Assembly: GCA_019454125.1 (NCBI GenBank)
Contig: CP075365.1
Location: 1,234,218 to 1,298,217, forward strand
Direction: 5' to 3'
Length of the DNA: 64,000 nt
DNA from: Fimbriimonadaceae bacterium
GTDB taxonomy: Bacteria > Armatimonadota > Fimbriimonadia > Fimbriimonadales > Fimbriimonadaceae
Numbering within the stretch: the first letter of the stretch is position 1; the number at the start of each line of letters is the position of its first letter. The translations under genes were made by a program, and so were the position numbers. Under the pieces are notes generated by a model. The model ran no database searches. It saw only the letters and a list, made by a program, of their open reading frames with translations, and had not been told where the DNA came from. Of this stretch, positions 15,453-24,359 are shown piece after piece.

Positions 15453-15521
15453 AGGAGGACAAAAGTTATGATTAGCATGGACCTCCTAACATCAGCTTCA
15501 CAAAACAAGCATGCCGAATAA
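15453..15521 (+). other. 17-codon ORF with its Shine-Dalgarno in a hairpin
   Basis: AGGAGG (15453-15458) precedes ATG 15468, which opens a 17-codon frame ending at TAA 15521 (peptide MISMDLLTSASQNKHAE). CCTCCT at 15482-15487, inside that frame, is the exact complement of the Shine-Dalgarno, so the leader can fold to hide it. A 10-nt palindrome ACCGGCCGGT sits just before at 15436-15445. No downstream same-strand gene exists to be controlled, since the HNH gene is convergent. May be a small regulated peptide or chance. Confidence 0.3.
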
Positions 15522-15548
15522 GGGACTCTTGGCAGCAATCTTGAAGCG

Positions 15549-16082
15549 TCAATTGACAGTCGTCGAAAACTCTTTGAAGACCGGCAGGTAGAACGCCCAC
15601 TCGCTTCGCTGGATCGCCTTGAGGTACTTCGGCAGCGAGAGGTAGGGGACGTAGTGGGGCTGCTTGGGCTTAGTGCGCAGCTTCATGTTCGCCTGCGCCG
15701 GGGTCTTATCGCCTTTCTTCAGGTTGCACTTGCGGCAGCAGGCGACGAGGTTGTCCCAGGTGTGCGGGCCACCGCACCAGCGCGGCACGACGTGGTCGAT
15801 CGTCAGGTCGCGCTTCGAGCCGCAATATTGGCACGTGTAACTGTCCCGGGCGAGCACGCTGTGCCGCGAAAGGCGCAATTGGGGGATGGGGCGCCGCACC
15901 TGGTACTTCATTTTCACCACCGACGGCGCTGCCAATTCGCCCGTGCTCGTGCGGATCGCGCGTTGCGAATCCTCCAAGACATCGGCTTTCCCGAGAAGGA
16001 CGAGCGTCATGGCACGACGCAAATTGCACACGTTTAACGGTTCGTAGTTCGCATTAAGCAGCAGTACGTCAGGCGTTGACAC
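15549..16082 (-). CDS. HNH endonuclease
   Basis: 177 aa. HNH/zinc core YTCQYCGSKRDLTIDHVVPR, then GGPHTWDNLVACCRKCNLKK, gives two CxxC zinc pairs and the D-H/N/H catalytic set. It resembles the widespread chromosomal stand-alone HNH nucleases of the McrA-like superfamily (N-terminal VLLLNANYEPLNVCNLRRAM is typical of that group). GTG 16082 follows GAAAGGGGG. Not flanked by phage or restriction genes here. A strong terminator-like hairpin lies in its leader. Confidence 0.9.
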   Translation of the reverse strand: MSTPDVLLLNANYEPLNVCNLRRAMTLVLLGKADVLEDSQRAIRTSTGELAAPSVVKMKYQVRRPIPQLRLSRHSVLARDSYTCQYCGSKRDLTIDHVVPRWCGGPHTWDNLVACCRKCNLKKGDKTPAQANMKLRTKPKQPHYVPYLSLPKYLKAIQRSEWAFYLPVFKEFSTTVN

Positions 16083-16138
16083 GGCGGCACCCCCTTTCTC
16101 GTAAGATTCGGCGAGGACTCGGGCCCTGAAAGAAAAAA

Positions 16139-16166
16139 GGGCCCGCAGGCGTCAGCATGCGGGCCC
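16139..16166 (-). terminator. rho-independent terminator in the HNH gene leader (possible attenuator)
   Basis: On the minus strand GGGCCCGCA (complement of 16158-16166), a 10-nt loop and TGCGGGCCC are followed by TTTTTTC: a textbook intrinsic terminator. It lies about 57 nt upstream of the HNH start and no gene precedes it on this strand, so it would cut a short leader RNA, possibly started near the CACAAT at about 16270. Consistent with attenuation of the HNH gene or a small RNA. Confidence 0.6.
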
Positions 16167-16483
16167 CTTCGGGCAAGTCGACACGAGCTCGTCCTATCGT
16201 ATCGTCCCACATTGGGGGCCATACGCCGGACATACGGTCAAACCTGCTGCTCCTCACCGCTCTTCTATTGTGAACGATCCGGGATCACCCAGTGATGCTC
16301 ACTTAACGAAAGTTTAACAATCTGCGCCAGGTTTTCAGGCAGATCCTAGACTCACAGGTATGGAAAACAGCAGGAATGCGGGGTTGCCCACTGAGACCGC
16401 CCCGACGATTGCCAAAGGTCGTTAGAACAATCATCCCGGGAACTTTATCGCCCCGAGTCGTTTCGACGATGTCCGCGGGACGG
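16167..16483. other. intergenic region without a gene
   Basis: Divergent space between the HNH gene and murA. Short open frames here have no credible starts or protein-like character. The left part is the leader of the HNH gene on minus; the right part leads to murA on plus, with TAGAAT at 16484-16489 as probable -10. Confidence 0.5.
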
Positions 16484-16520
16484 TAGAATGCCGGGCGATC
16501 CCAAGGATGGGGCAATTTTG

Positions 16521-17819
16521 ATGGAAACACTGGTTGTACGGGGCGGCGTGCCGCTTCATGGTGAGGTCTCGGTGCCCGGCAGCAAGAATGCGGCACTAGC
16601 CATTCTTTCTTCGGTGGTCTTGGCCAGCGGGCCGGTCGTCTTGCACAACGTGCCCGAAGTCACGGACGTGGCGATCAAAGTCAACCTCTTGCGGCAGTTC
16701 GGGGTCCAGGTCGATTGGCGCGAGGGCTCGCTCTTCATCGATGCGACTTCCATGAAGTTTTGGGCCGCAGACGAGGAATCCGTGCGGCCGATTCGAACCG
16801 GCTTCTACCTGCTTGGCCCGCTCTTGGCGCGGATCGGCCGCGCCGACCTGCCCATGCCGGGCGGGTGCAAGATCGGGGCCCGGCCCGTCGATTTCCACCT
16901 GAAGGGCCTCGCCGCGATGGGCGCCAAGATCAAGATGGACGGCGGCCGCTACATCGCGAGGGCCGACCGCCTCACCGGGTGCGAGATCTATCTGGATTCG
17001 CCCAGCGCCGGCGCGACCCAGCACCTCATGGCCACGGCGACCTTGATCGAGGGCACCACGACCATCCAGAACGCGGCGATGGAACCGGAGATCGTGGCCG
17101 TGGCCCAGTTCCTGAACCGGATCGGGGCACGCATCGAAGGGGCGGGCACGAACAAGGTCACGGTCACGGGGGTCAGCCGCCTCGAGGGTGGAGAGTTCCG
17201 CGTGCCGGAAGACCGGCTCCAAGCCGGGACGTACCTGCTCGCCGGCGCGATCACCCGTGGCGACGTCACCGTCACCGGGATCCTCCCAGAACCCCAGACT
17301 GCGCTCGTCACGAAGTTGCGCGAATCGGGTGTGACGGTCGAGGAAGACACCGACCGCATCCGCGTCGTCTCGAACGCGCGACCGCACGGCATCAGCATCA
17401 AGACGATGCCATACCCCGGCTTTCCGACAGACATGCAGCAGCCGTTTTCCGCCTTGCTCGCGCTTGCCGTGGGCCAGAGCGTGGTCGAAGAGACGCTCTA
17501 CGAGAGCCGCATCGGCCACGTCCCTGAGCTAAACCGCATGGGTGCGGACATGCGTGTGCAAGGGCGCTCGACCATCATCAATGGGGTCGAGCGCATCGTC
17601 GGCGCGCCGGTGGAGGCAAGCGACCTGCGGGCGGGGGCCGCCCTGGCCCTGGCGGGCTTGGCGGCGGAAGGGGAGACCCACATCCGCAACGTCCATTTCA
17701 TCGACCGCGGGTACGAGGATTTCGAGCAGAGGCTGCGGTCTCTTGGGGCTGACGTCCAGCGGGTCGGGGCCGAGCCCGATGGCTCAAGCTCCGAGGCGCG
17801 TAGACTCACTGAGATTTGA
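16521..17819 (+). CDS. murA: UDP-N-acetylglucosamine 1-carboxyvinyltransferase (MurA)
   Basis: First committed step of peptidoglycan synthesis: transfers enolpyruvate from PEP to UDP-GlcNAc in the cytoplasm. N-terminal VPGSKNAALAIL binds substrate; the fosfomycin-target Cys loop is LPMPGGCKIGARPVDFHL; late motif PYPGFPTDMQQPF and C-terminal FIDRGYEDFEQRL complete the EPSP-synthase-like fold. 432 aa from ATG 16521, preceded by AAGGATGGGG; the frame is open to 16488. TAGAAT (16484-16489) would give a leader of about 25 nt. Overlaps mreB as TTGA. Confidence 0.97.
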   Translation: METLVVRGGVPLHGEVSVPGSKNAALAILSSVVLASGPVVLHNVPEVTDVAIKVNLLRQFGVQVDWREGSLFIDATSMKFWAADEESVRPIRTGFYLLGPLLARIGRADLPMPGGCKIGARPVDFHLKGLAAMGAKIKMDGGRYIARADRLTGCEIYLDSPSAGATQHLMATATLIEGTTTIQNAAMEPEIVAVAQFLNRIGARIEGAGTNKVTVTGVSRLEGGEFRVPEDRLQAGTYLLAGAITRGDVTVTGILPEPQTALVTKLRESGVTVEEDTDRIRVVSNARPHGISIKTMPYPGFPTDMQQPFSALLALAVGQSVVEETLYESRIGHVPELNRMGADMRVQGRSTIINGVERIVGAPVEASDLRAGAALALAGLAAEGETHIRNVHFIDRGYEDFEQRLRSLGADVQRVGAEPDGSSSEARRLTEI

Positions 17820-18829
17820 GACTCGTCGCCCAACTTGGGATCGATCTCGGCACGGCCAACATCCTCGTCTACCGAAGGGGACGAGGCATCGTGCTGAACG
17901 AACCGACCGTCGTGGCGGTCAACACCGAAAGCAAGAAGGTGTTGGCCGTCGGCAACGCCGCCCGCGACATGATCGGGCGCACCCCCGGCTATATCCAGGC
18001 GATCCGGCCGCTGAAGGACGGGGTCATCGCGGATTACACCGTGACCCACAAGATGCTGGAATTCATCCGGCTGAAAGTTTGCGGGCGCAGCCAGTTCTTC
18101 AAGCCCCAAGCCATGATCTGCGTGCCGAGCGGCGTCACGAACGTCGAACAGCGCGCGGTCATCAAGGCCGCCCATGCGGCGGGCTACGGCAAGGCGTGGC
18201 CCATCGAAGAGCCCATGGCGGCCGCGATCGGTTGCGGGCTGCCCATCGATTCGGCCTCCGGCAACATGGTCGTCGATATCGGTGGCGGCACGACGGACGT
18301 GGCCGTGATCTCACTGGGGGGCATCGTGACCTCGGCCTCGCTCCGGGTCGGCGGGAACAAGATGGACGAGGCGATTGTCCGGCACGTGCGCAACGTCTAT
18401 AACCTCGCGATCGGCGACCAGACCGCAGAGGAGATTAAGATCCGGGTCGGTTCGGCCTATCCGCTCGAGACCGAACTCAAGATGGAGATCAGGGGCCGTG
18501 ACCTCGTCGCGGGCCTCCCCAAGACGGTGGAGATCACGTCCGAAGAAGTGCGCGACGCCTTGGCCGAACCCGTGCGGCAGATCGCGGAGAAAGTCTGCAG
18601 CGTGCTCGAATCGACTCCGCCCGAGCTGGCGAGCGACATTATTCAGCGGGGCATCGTCTTGACCGGCGGCGGGGCGCTCCTACGAGGGCTCGACCGGCTC
18701 CTGATCGGCGTGACCGAGATCAATGTCGCAGTGGCCGAGAACGCGCTGCACTCGGTCGCGATCGGGACAGGCCGCGCGCTCGAGAACCTTGCGGAGATCG
18801 AGAGGGCGGGCGCTGTGAGGCGGTATTGA
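17816..18829 (+). CDS. mreB: rod-shape-determining actin homologue MreB
   Basis: Bacterial actin guiding lateral cell-wall synthesis. ATPase phosphate and adenosine motifs are clear: LGIDLGTANILVY, VVDIGGGTTDVAVISLGG and IVLTGGGALLRGLD. 337 aa, family length. TTG 17816 shares the murA stop (TTGA). mreC and mreD do not follow; instead a secreted protein gene overlaps it. Confidence 0.96.
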   Translation: MRLVAQLGIDLGTANILVYRRGRGIVLNEPTVVAVNTESKKVLAVGNAARDMIGRTPGYIQAIRPLKDGVIADYTVTHKMLEFIRLKVCGRSQFFKPQAMICVPSGVTNVEQRAVIKAAHAAGYGKAWPIEEPMAAAIGCGLPIDSASGNMVVDIGGGTTDVAVISLGGIVTSASLRVGGNKMDEAIVRHVRNVYNLAIGDQTAEEIKIRVGSAYPLETELKMEIRGRDLVAGLPKTVEITSEEVRDALAEPVRQIAEKVCSVLESTPPELASDIIQRGIVLTGGGALLRGLDRLLIGVTEINVAVAENALHSVAIGTGRALENLAEIERAGAVRRY

Positions 18830-19374
18830 ACCGGGTCCGTGCCGTTTCGCTCCTTGCCATGGCTCTTGTCCTGGCGAACCCCGCCGCCCGGGGGCAGGAG
18901 AAAGAGATTGCGCCGCGCCCCACGGCGAGCGTAGGCGCAGCCCCGGTGACGCGCGGCGAGGCCCACGTCGTGCTCTCCCGCTTCGACCGCGCCGCAAGCA
19001 AGGTCCTCGGCTTAGAAGCGCCGCCGATGGTCAAGGTAGCCGAGCCGGACAAACCGATCACGCGCGGCGAAATCATTAAGTTATTGCGTGAGAAGTTAGA
19101 CAGATTCCGCCCAAAGTTTGTGGTCACGCCTCGACCTTCGCCGATTGACCGCAAAGCCCTGGAGAGCCGTAACAAGCCGAATGTCCGGCAGGATCTTGAG
19201 CCGTTGCTCCGGTCCGGGTTTGTGGCGCCGGTAGGGCCCGTGGTCGTCGGCCCGGCCGAAACGCTTACGGTGGACGAGTTCGCGGACCTCGTGGGCTTCT
19301 TCTTCTCGCGGCTCGCGGACCTCACCCACAAGCCGTCTGCGCAATTTTCGCCAGAGATCATGAAGGGCGGCTAA
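18826..19374 (+). CDS. secreted protein with degenerate SLH-like repeats
   Basis: 182 aa, TTG start overlapping the mreB stop (TTGA). N-terminal MNRVRAVSLLAMALVLANPA is a signal peptide. VTRGEAHVVLSRF, ITRGEIIKLLREKLD and LTVDEFADLVGFF resemble the first helix of three S-layer-homology repeats, which bind cell-wall polymers, but the rest of each repeat is poorly conserved. Coupling to murA-mreB hints at an envelope role; this is inference. Confidence 0.6.
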   Translation: MNRVRAVSLLAMALVLANPAARGQEKEIAPRPTASVGAAPVTRGEAHVVLSRFDRAASKVLGLEAPPMVKVAEPDKPITRGEIIKLLREKLDRFRPKFVVTPRPSPIDRKALESRNKPNVRQDLEPLLRSGFVAPVGPVVVGPAETLTVDEFADLVGFFFSRLADLTHKPSAQFSPEIMKGG

Positions 19375-19415
19375 GTTGTGGTTCGGGGGCGACCCCGACC
19401 GACAATTCCAGTGGC

Positions 19416-20894
19416 ATGTTCCAGGCGCCGACGTGGTCCGAGACCGAGCTCTTCGACCTCTTTGACCTCAGCATCCTCGACGAAGAAGGGGTGGAAGCCT
19501 GGCTCGGCTCCACATTAAACCGATGTGCCGCGTGGTTTCGGGCCTCTGGGGCCTCCGTTTTCCTTGCGGACGAGTTCGGCTCCTACCGGCTCCGGGCAAA
19601 AGCCGGCGCCCAAAGCCAGGTTCCCAGCGGTGCGATGATCCGGCCCGGCGAAGGGATCGCGGGTGCCGTCCTGGCGGACGGCAAGCCGAAGATCGTGGGC
19701 GACCCCGGCCGCGACCCGCAGCTCAGCGGTTCGCACGTGTCCCGAAAGTCGGGGATCGCCAGCTCCATGGTGGTGCCCTTGGTCTCGACAGCCGCCGAGC
19801 GACTCGGTGTGCTGAACCTCTCGCGAGGCCCGGGCGAGACGCCCTTCCTGCCGGCTGACCTAGAACAAGCCGCGACCCTCGGGCGCCACGTCGCCATGGC
19901 CGTTGCAAACGCCCGGTTGATCGACCTCACGCGGCAGGCCCTCGCCGAGCAGCGCAAGAAGGCGGAGCAGCTTCAAGCCGTCCTGGCAAGCGTGGCTGGC
20001 CAGGTGACGGTCTTTGACGCCAGGGCCAGGCTCCATGACACCTCCGGCATCCATCCCGTCGCGCTGCAGCTTGCCCGTCGGCTGGCCGAGCAAGTGGCCG
20101 CATATCCGGCGCCGTTACAAGACCATGCCTTCGACCGCGAGGCCGACCGAGTCTGGGCCGTCCATGCCGTCCCTCTGAGCGATGGGGGCGGGGTCCTCAC
20201 CGTGCAGGACGTGACCGAGTTCCACCGGGCCCGTTCGGAGAGCGACCGCCTCCGGAGACTCGCCGAGATCGGGCAAATGACGGCCGCGGTCGCCCACGAG
20301 ATCCGCAACCCTCTCACTGGGATCGGGGCTGCGGCCCAGATCGTCTGCACGGACCCCGACGCCGCGCCGACCTGTGGCCAGATCATCGTCGAGGAGGTCG
20401 GCAAACTCGAAGCCTTGTGCTCTGAGTTCCTTGAGCTGGCAAGGCCCATGAAGCTGGCGCCGAAACTCTGCGATCTCGCGGAGCCCGTCCGGCGGGCGGT
20501 GGAGATGTGCCGGTCCCAGTTCGAGGAGAAGGGGGTCAGGATTTCCTTTGAGACAGGCGGCAAAAGACCGATGATCCAATTGGACGTCCGACGAGTCGAA
20601 CAGGTGGCCCACAACCTGGTGCGCAACGCCCTGCAGGCCAGTGCGCCTGGTGGCACGGTCTGGGTCCGGGTTCGAGGGGCCTCGTTCGAGGTGGAAGACG
20701 ACGGAGTAGGGATAGATCAGGAGACGATCGACAAGTTGTTCGCGCCCTTCTTCACGACCAAGCCGGGAGGCACTGGCCTTGGCCTGTGCAATTCGCGGCG
20801 GGTGGTGGACGCCCATGGGGGCTCGATCACCGTCGCCTCCGAACCCGGCGAGGGCACTGTTTTCACCGTGACGTTCCTGGAGGGTGGGCGTTGA
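19416..20894 (+). CDS. sensor histidine kinase (GAF, HisKA, HATPase_c), NtrB-like
   Basis: 492 aa, no membrane helix, so cytoplasmic. Residues about 20-170 form a GAF domain (PGEGIAGAVLADGKPKIV, MVVPLVSTAAERLGVLNLSR). Next comes a degenerate PAS-like part, then the phospho-acceptor AAVAHEIRNPLTGIGAAAQ, and an ATPase with N-box NLVRNALQAS, DDGVGI and GTGLGLCNSRRVVDAHGG. This is the NtrB/AtoS kinase pattern that pairs with NtrC regulators, and one overlaps its 3' end. GACAAT (19401-19406) is 9 nt before ATG 19416, a leaderless layout. Signal unknown. Confidence 0.93.
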   Translation: MFQAPTWSETELFDLFDLSILDEEGVEAWLGSTLNRCAAWFRASGASVFLADEFGSYRLRAKAGAQSQVPSGAMIRPGEGIAGAVLADGKPKIVGDPGRDPQLSGSHVSRKSGIASSMVVPLVSTAAERLGVLNLSRGPGETPFLPADLEQAATLGRHVAMAVANARLIDLTRQALAEQRKKAEQLQAVLASVAGQVTVFDARARLHDTSGIHPVALQLARRLAEQVAAYPAPLQDHAFDREADRVWAVHAVPLSDGGGVLTVQDVTEFHRARSESDRLRRLAEIGQMTAAVAHEIRNPLTGIGAAAQIVCTDPDAAPTCGQIIVEEVGKLEALCSEFLELARPMKLAPKLCDLAEPVRRAVEMCRSQFEEKGVRISFETGGKRPMIQLDVRRVEQVAHNLVRNALQASAPGGTVWVRVRGASFEVEDDGVGIDQETIDKLFAPFFTTKPGGTGLGLCNSRRVVDAHGGSITVASEPGEGTVFTVTFLEGGR

Positions 20895-22072
20895 GCAGCA
20901 AGAAACGGGTGATGATCGTCGACGACGAACTGAACATTCGTCGGATCCTGGAGATGGCTTTCGAACGCCACGGCTGGGCCGCAGTGACCGCCGCCGATGC
21001 AGACGAGGCTGTCGCCGTTCTGAGCCGTCATGCCGTGGACTGCGTCCTTACGGACGTAACGATGCCGGGCCGGACCGGCTTACAGCTTCAGGCCGAGATC
21101 GCCGAGCGGTGGCCGGAAACGCCGGTCGTGATCATGACCGCCTTCGGCACGATCCCGCAAGCGGTCCAGGCGATCCGCAACGGCGCTTTTGAGTTCGTCA
21201 CGAAACCCTTTGACCTTGACGCCCTGAAGAAGGTCGTCGGAGCCGCGATGGAAGGGAGCAGGCCGACCAAGAAACCGAGGCGGGGACGCAAGGCGGGTGA
21301 GGCCGGCTCCAGCTTCATCGCCGAATCCCCTGCGATGCAGGAAGTGCTCGATACGGTTCGACGGGCCGCCGATTCTCGAGCGACCGTCTTGGTCACGGGT
21401 GAGAGCGGCACGGGCAAGGAAGTCGTCGCAAAGCTCCTTCACCAGTTGTCACCGCGGGCGGAGAAGCCGTTCGTCGCCGTCTCCTGCGCCGCCCTGCCGG
21501 AAACGCTGCTCGAAAGCGAGCTTTTCGGCCATGAGAAGGGGGCATTCACTGGCGCCCAGGCGGCGAAACCGGGCCGCTTTGAACTTGCCGACGAAGGGAC
21601 CTTGTTCCTCGATGAGATCGGCGATGTCCCGATGGCGATCCAGGTCAAGCTCCTTCGCGTGCTGCAGGAACGCGAGTTCGAGCGCCTCGGCGCTACTCGC
21701 CCGACCCGGGTCGACGTCCGTCTGGTCACCGCGACCAACCGTGATTTGCAGACTGCCGTCGACGAGGGCATTTTCCGTCTCGACCTAATGTACAGGCTCC
21801 AAGTCGTGGAAATTGCCCTACCCCCGCTTCGGGAGCGGGTCGAGGACATCAAGCCCCTCGCGGAGCACTTCCTAAGCAAAATCAGCGTGGAGAACGACCG
21901 CGCTCTGGCCGAAGTCTCGCCCGAGGCCCTTGCCAGCCTTACGTCCTATTCCTGGCCGGGCAACGTGCGTGAACTGGAGAACACGATCGAGCGGGCCGTC
22001 GTACTCGCTGCGAAAGACGAGACGGTCCTGCTCCCGCGCCACCTCCCGAAGACCCTGCAAGCGGCGGCGTAG
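20891..22072 (+). CDS. NtrC-family sigma-54 activator lacking the DNA-binding domain
   Basis: 393 aa. Receiver domain 1-120 (VMIVDDELNIRRIL, LTDVTMPGRTGLQL, EFVTKPFDL), then an AAA+ domain (about 140-390) with Walker A GESGTGKE, the sigma-54 contact GAFTGA, Walker B GTLFLDEIGDVP, and LMYRLQVVEI, SWPGNVRELENTIERAVVL. The chain stops at LPRHLPKTLQAAA, just after the AAA+ lid: the usual 50-70-residue Fis-type HTH is missing, as known for FlgR of Helicobacter and CtcC of Chlamydia. It would activate sigma-54 RNA polymerase from solution. TTG 20891 shares the kinase stop (TTGA). Confidence 0.92.
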   Translation: MSSKKRVMIVDDELNIRRILEMAFERHGWAAVTAADADEAVAVLSRHAVDCVLTDVTMPGRTGLQLQAEIAERWPETPVVIMTAFGTIPQAVQAIRNGAFEFVTKPFDLDALKKVVGAAMEGSRPTKKPRRGRKAGEAGSSFIAESPAMQEVLDTVRRAADSRATVLVTGESGTGKEVVAKLLHQLSPRAEKPFVAVSCAALPETLLESELFGHEKGAFTGAQAAKPGRFELADEGTLFLDEIGDVPMAIQVKLLRVLQEREFERLGATRPTRVDVRLVTATNRDLQTAVDEGIFRLDLMYRLQVVEIALPPLRERVEDIKPLAEHFLSKISVENDRALAEVSPEALASLTSYSWPGNVRELENTIERAVVLAAKDETVLLPRHLPKTLQAAA

Positions 22073-22182
22073 ATTATTCGGGGTGCGGATCGGGACAATG
22101 AACCCCGGACCCTGGAACCGCCGTCAACCCTAGAGTGTTTTCTCAATGTGGCCGGTCCGAAAGGCGGCCACGCCCCGCTGAA

Positions 22183-22776
22183 ATGTCCGCAACTGCCGAA
22201 CTCACCGCTGATGAACAGACCCGCTTCGAAGAGCTGGTCGCGGGGAGCTATGCCAAGGTCTACCACCTGGCATACCGTCTGAGCGGCGATAGGAACGATG
22301 CGGAGGACCTTACCCAGGAGGCCTTCTTCCGGGCCTACCGAGGTTTTCCTGCCTACGAAGGCGACAAACCGTTTGAGAACTGGATTTTTCGTATTGTCAC
22401 GAGGCTCTTCCTTGACCTGAATCGGGCCCGCCGCCGCCGCGTCAAGACAGTCTCCTACGACGCTCCGCTGAGATTGGACTCCGCCGAGAACAGCGTCCAG
22501 TTCGACAGTCCTGACCCTGCCCCGACTCCGGACGAGGCGGTCCTACGCGGCGAAATCGACGAAAAGCTCGAGCGGTCGCTGACTTACCTGACCCCGGAAC
22601 AAAGGCGGCTGGTCTGGCTTGCGGACGTCGAAGGAGTCTCCTACAAGGAGATCGCCGAGATGACCGGCGCGCCGGTGGGCACCGTCCGCTCCCGTCTGCA
22701 CCGGGCGCACCGCCGTCTGCGCCAGATTCTTGAGTCGTTCGGTTCGGGCGATTCGGCCAAGGCCTGCCCGGCCTGA
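22183..22776 (+). CDS. ECF-type RNA polymerase sigma factor
   Basis: 197 aa. Sigma region 2 YHLAYRLSGDRNDAEDLTQEAFFRAYRG, then FENWIFRIVTRLFLDLNRAR, and region 4 LTPEQRRLVWLADVEGVSYKEIAEMTGAPVGTVRSRLHRA. RpoE-like (ECF) architecture with an acidic linker. ATG 22183 is used; the frame opens at GTG 22135. TAGAGT at about 22131 is a possible -10. No anti-sigma gene is adjacent, since glgA follows after 125 nt, so control is not evident. Confidence 0.92.
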   Translation: MSATAELTADEQTRFEELVAGSYAKVYHLAYRLSGDRNDAEDLTQEAFFRAYRGFPAYEGDKPFENWIFRIVTRLFLDLNRARRRRVKTVSYDAPLRLDSAENSVQFDSPDPAPTPDEAVLRGEIDEKLERSLTYLTPEQRRLVWLADVEGVSYKEIAEMTGAPVGTVRSRLHRAHRRLRQILESFGSGDSAKACPA

Positions 22777-22901
22777 GAAAGAAGCGGGCAATCCTGGCAC
22801 CTTAACCGGCCCGAGCGGTCCGCGGAGAGCCGAGACTTGAGGGTAGGGTGTCTTTTCCATTCGGGCCCGAACCCCGATGCCGATAAGGCTTTTTCGAACT
22901 C

Positions 22902-24359
22902 ATGCGAATTCTTTTCTTGAGCGCCGAGGTTGCTCCTTACGCCAAAGTCGGCGGATTGGCCGACGTCGCCGCCTCCTTACCCAAGGAGCTTCGGCAACGC
23001 GGCCATGACGTCCGCATCGTAATGCCGGCTTACCAGATGGTCTGCCGCGACCCCCGATGGGGTAGCCGGCTCGTCCGGCCGCAGTTCCCGGTCCGCATGA
23101 ACGCGAAGACCACGATGCTGGCGGACCTCTATGAGTTCGAGCACGACGACCGGCATGTCTGGATGATCGACGGGGACGACTATTTCGACCGCATCGAGCG
23201 GAGCCAGGACGTCTACACGCCTTCCGTCGACGCTTATCTCTTCTACACGATGGCGGCCCTTCAAGCCTGTGTGGTCTCGGATTGGATCCCGGACGTCGTG
23301 CACGCGAACGACTGGCACACCGGTTTCGCCCCTGTCCTCATGCGCGAACGGTTCAGCGAGTTCGGCGCCACCGGAAGCTGTTACACGATCCACAACCTGG
23401 CCTACCAGGGCGAGTTCGGCAAGGAAGTCCTGGAAACGGTCGGACTGCCTGAGCGCCTTTGGACCATGGACGCGCTCGAGACCTGGGGCAAGGTGAACTT
23501 CATCAAGTCCGGTTGCGTGTTCGCCGACCAAGTCAACACGGTTTCCCCCACCTACGCCCGCGAGATCCAGACTCGGGGCTTCGGCTGCAACCTGCACGGC
23601 TTGATGCGGCACCTTGACGAGGAGGGCCGGTTGCGCGGCATCCTCAACGGGATCGACGAGCAGCGCCACGATCCCGCCACCGACCCGGAACTGCCCGCCC
23701 ACTTTTCTGTCGCCGATCCCGCAGGGAAGGCGAGTTGCCGGGCTGAACTGATTAAAGAGTTGCGGCTAGACATAGACGAAACGACCCCGGTGATGGGCGT
23801 TGTCAGCCGCTTGAGCGACCAAAAGGGCTTCGACCTGATCGTCCACGGCGCGGCTGGCTACTTGAGCCTGGGAACGGCGCTGGTCGTACTCGGAACGGGC
23901 GATCCTTGGGCTGCAAACGAGTTGCGCCGCCTAGAAGAGCGTTACCCCGGGAAAGTTCGATTTGTTGAAGCTTACAACGCGGAGCTTGCACAAAGGATTT
24001 ATGGGGGAAGCGACATGTTCCTGATGCCGAGCGCGTTCGAGCCCTGCGGCCTGGGACAGATGTTCGCGATGCGATACGGCACCATCCCTGTCGTCCGTAA
24101 AACGGGGGGACTTGCCGACACGGTCTTTGAGAACGAGAACGGGTTCGTCTTCGATGAGAAGAACCTTGGCGAATTCGTCGCGGCCATCGCTCGAGCGGTC
24201 ATGGCTTTCCGCGACCCTTCGCGCTGGCAAGGCATCGTCCGCCGAGCGATGGAAGGCGACTACAGCTGGGCGAAGAGCGCGGTCGAATACGAGAAGCTGT
24301 ACGAAGACGCGGTCGCGGTGAGGAAGCTCCGCGTCGAATCGACTCCGCGTCAAGCCTGA
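22902..24359 (+). CDS. glgA: glycogen synthase (ADP-glucose, GT5)
   Basis: Adds glucose from ADP-glucose to alpha-1,4-glucan. GT5 signatures: N-terminal AEVAPYAKVGGLADV (KxGGL loop), DVVHANDWHT, TIHNLAYQGEF, GILNGIDEQRHDPATD, VSRLSDQKGFDLI and C-terminal MPSAFEPCGLGQMFAMRYGT. 485 aa, typical. No other glg gene is nearby. Its 3' end overlaps the convergent queG gene by 10 bp. Confidence 0.96.
   Translation: MRILFLSAEVAPYAKVGGLADVAASLPKELRQRGHDVRIVMPAYQMVCRDPRWGSRLVRPQFPVRMNAKTTMLADLYEFEHDDRHVWMIDGDDYFDRIERSQDVYTPSVDAYLFYTMAALQACVVSDWIPDVVHANDWHTGFAPVLMRERFSEFGATGSCYTIHNLAYQGEFGKEVLETVGLPERLWTMDALETWGKVNFIKSGCVFADQVNTVSPTYAREIQTRGFGCNLHGLMRHLDEEGRLRGILNGIDEQRHDPATDPELPAHFSVADPAGKASCRAELIKELRLDIDETTPVMGVVSRLSDQKGFDLIVHGAAGYLSLGTALVVLGTGDPWAANELRRLEERYPGKVRFVEAYNAELAQRIYGGSDMFLMPSAFEPCGLGQMFAMRYGTIPVVRKTGGLADTVFENENGFVFDEKNLGEFVAAIARAVMAFRDPSRWQGIVRRAMEGDYSWAKSAVEYEKLYEDAVAVRKLRVESTPRQA

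Noticed and set aside
16488-16520. MurA start at the ATG inside the -10 TAGAATG
   Set aside because: The ATG overlaps the probable -10 element and adds 11 non-conserved residues; ATG 16521 has a Shine-Dalgarno and matches the family.
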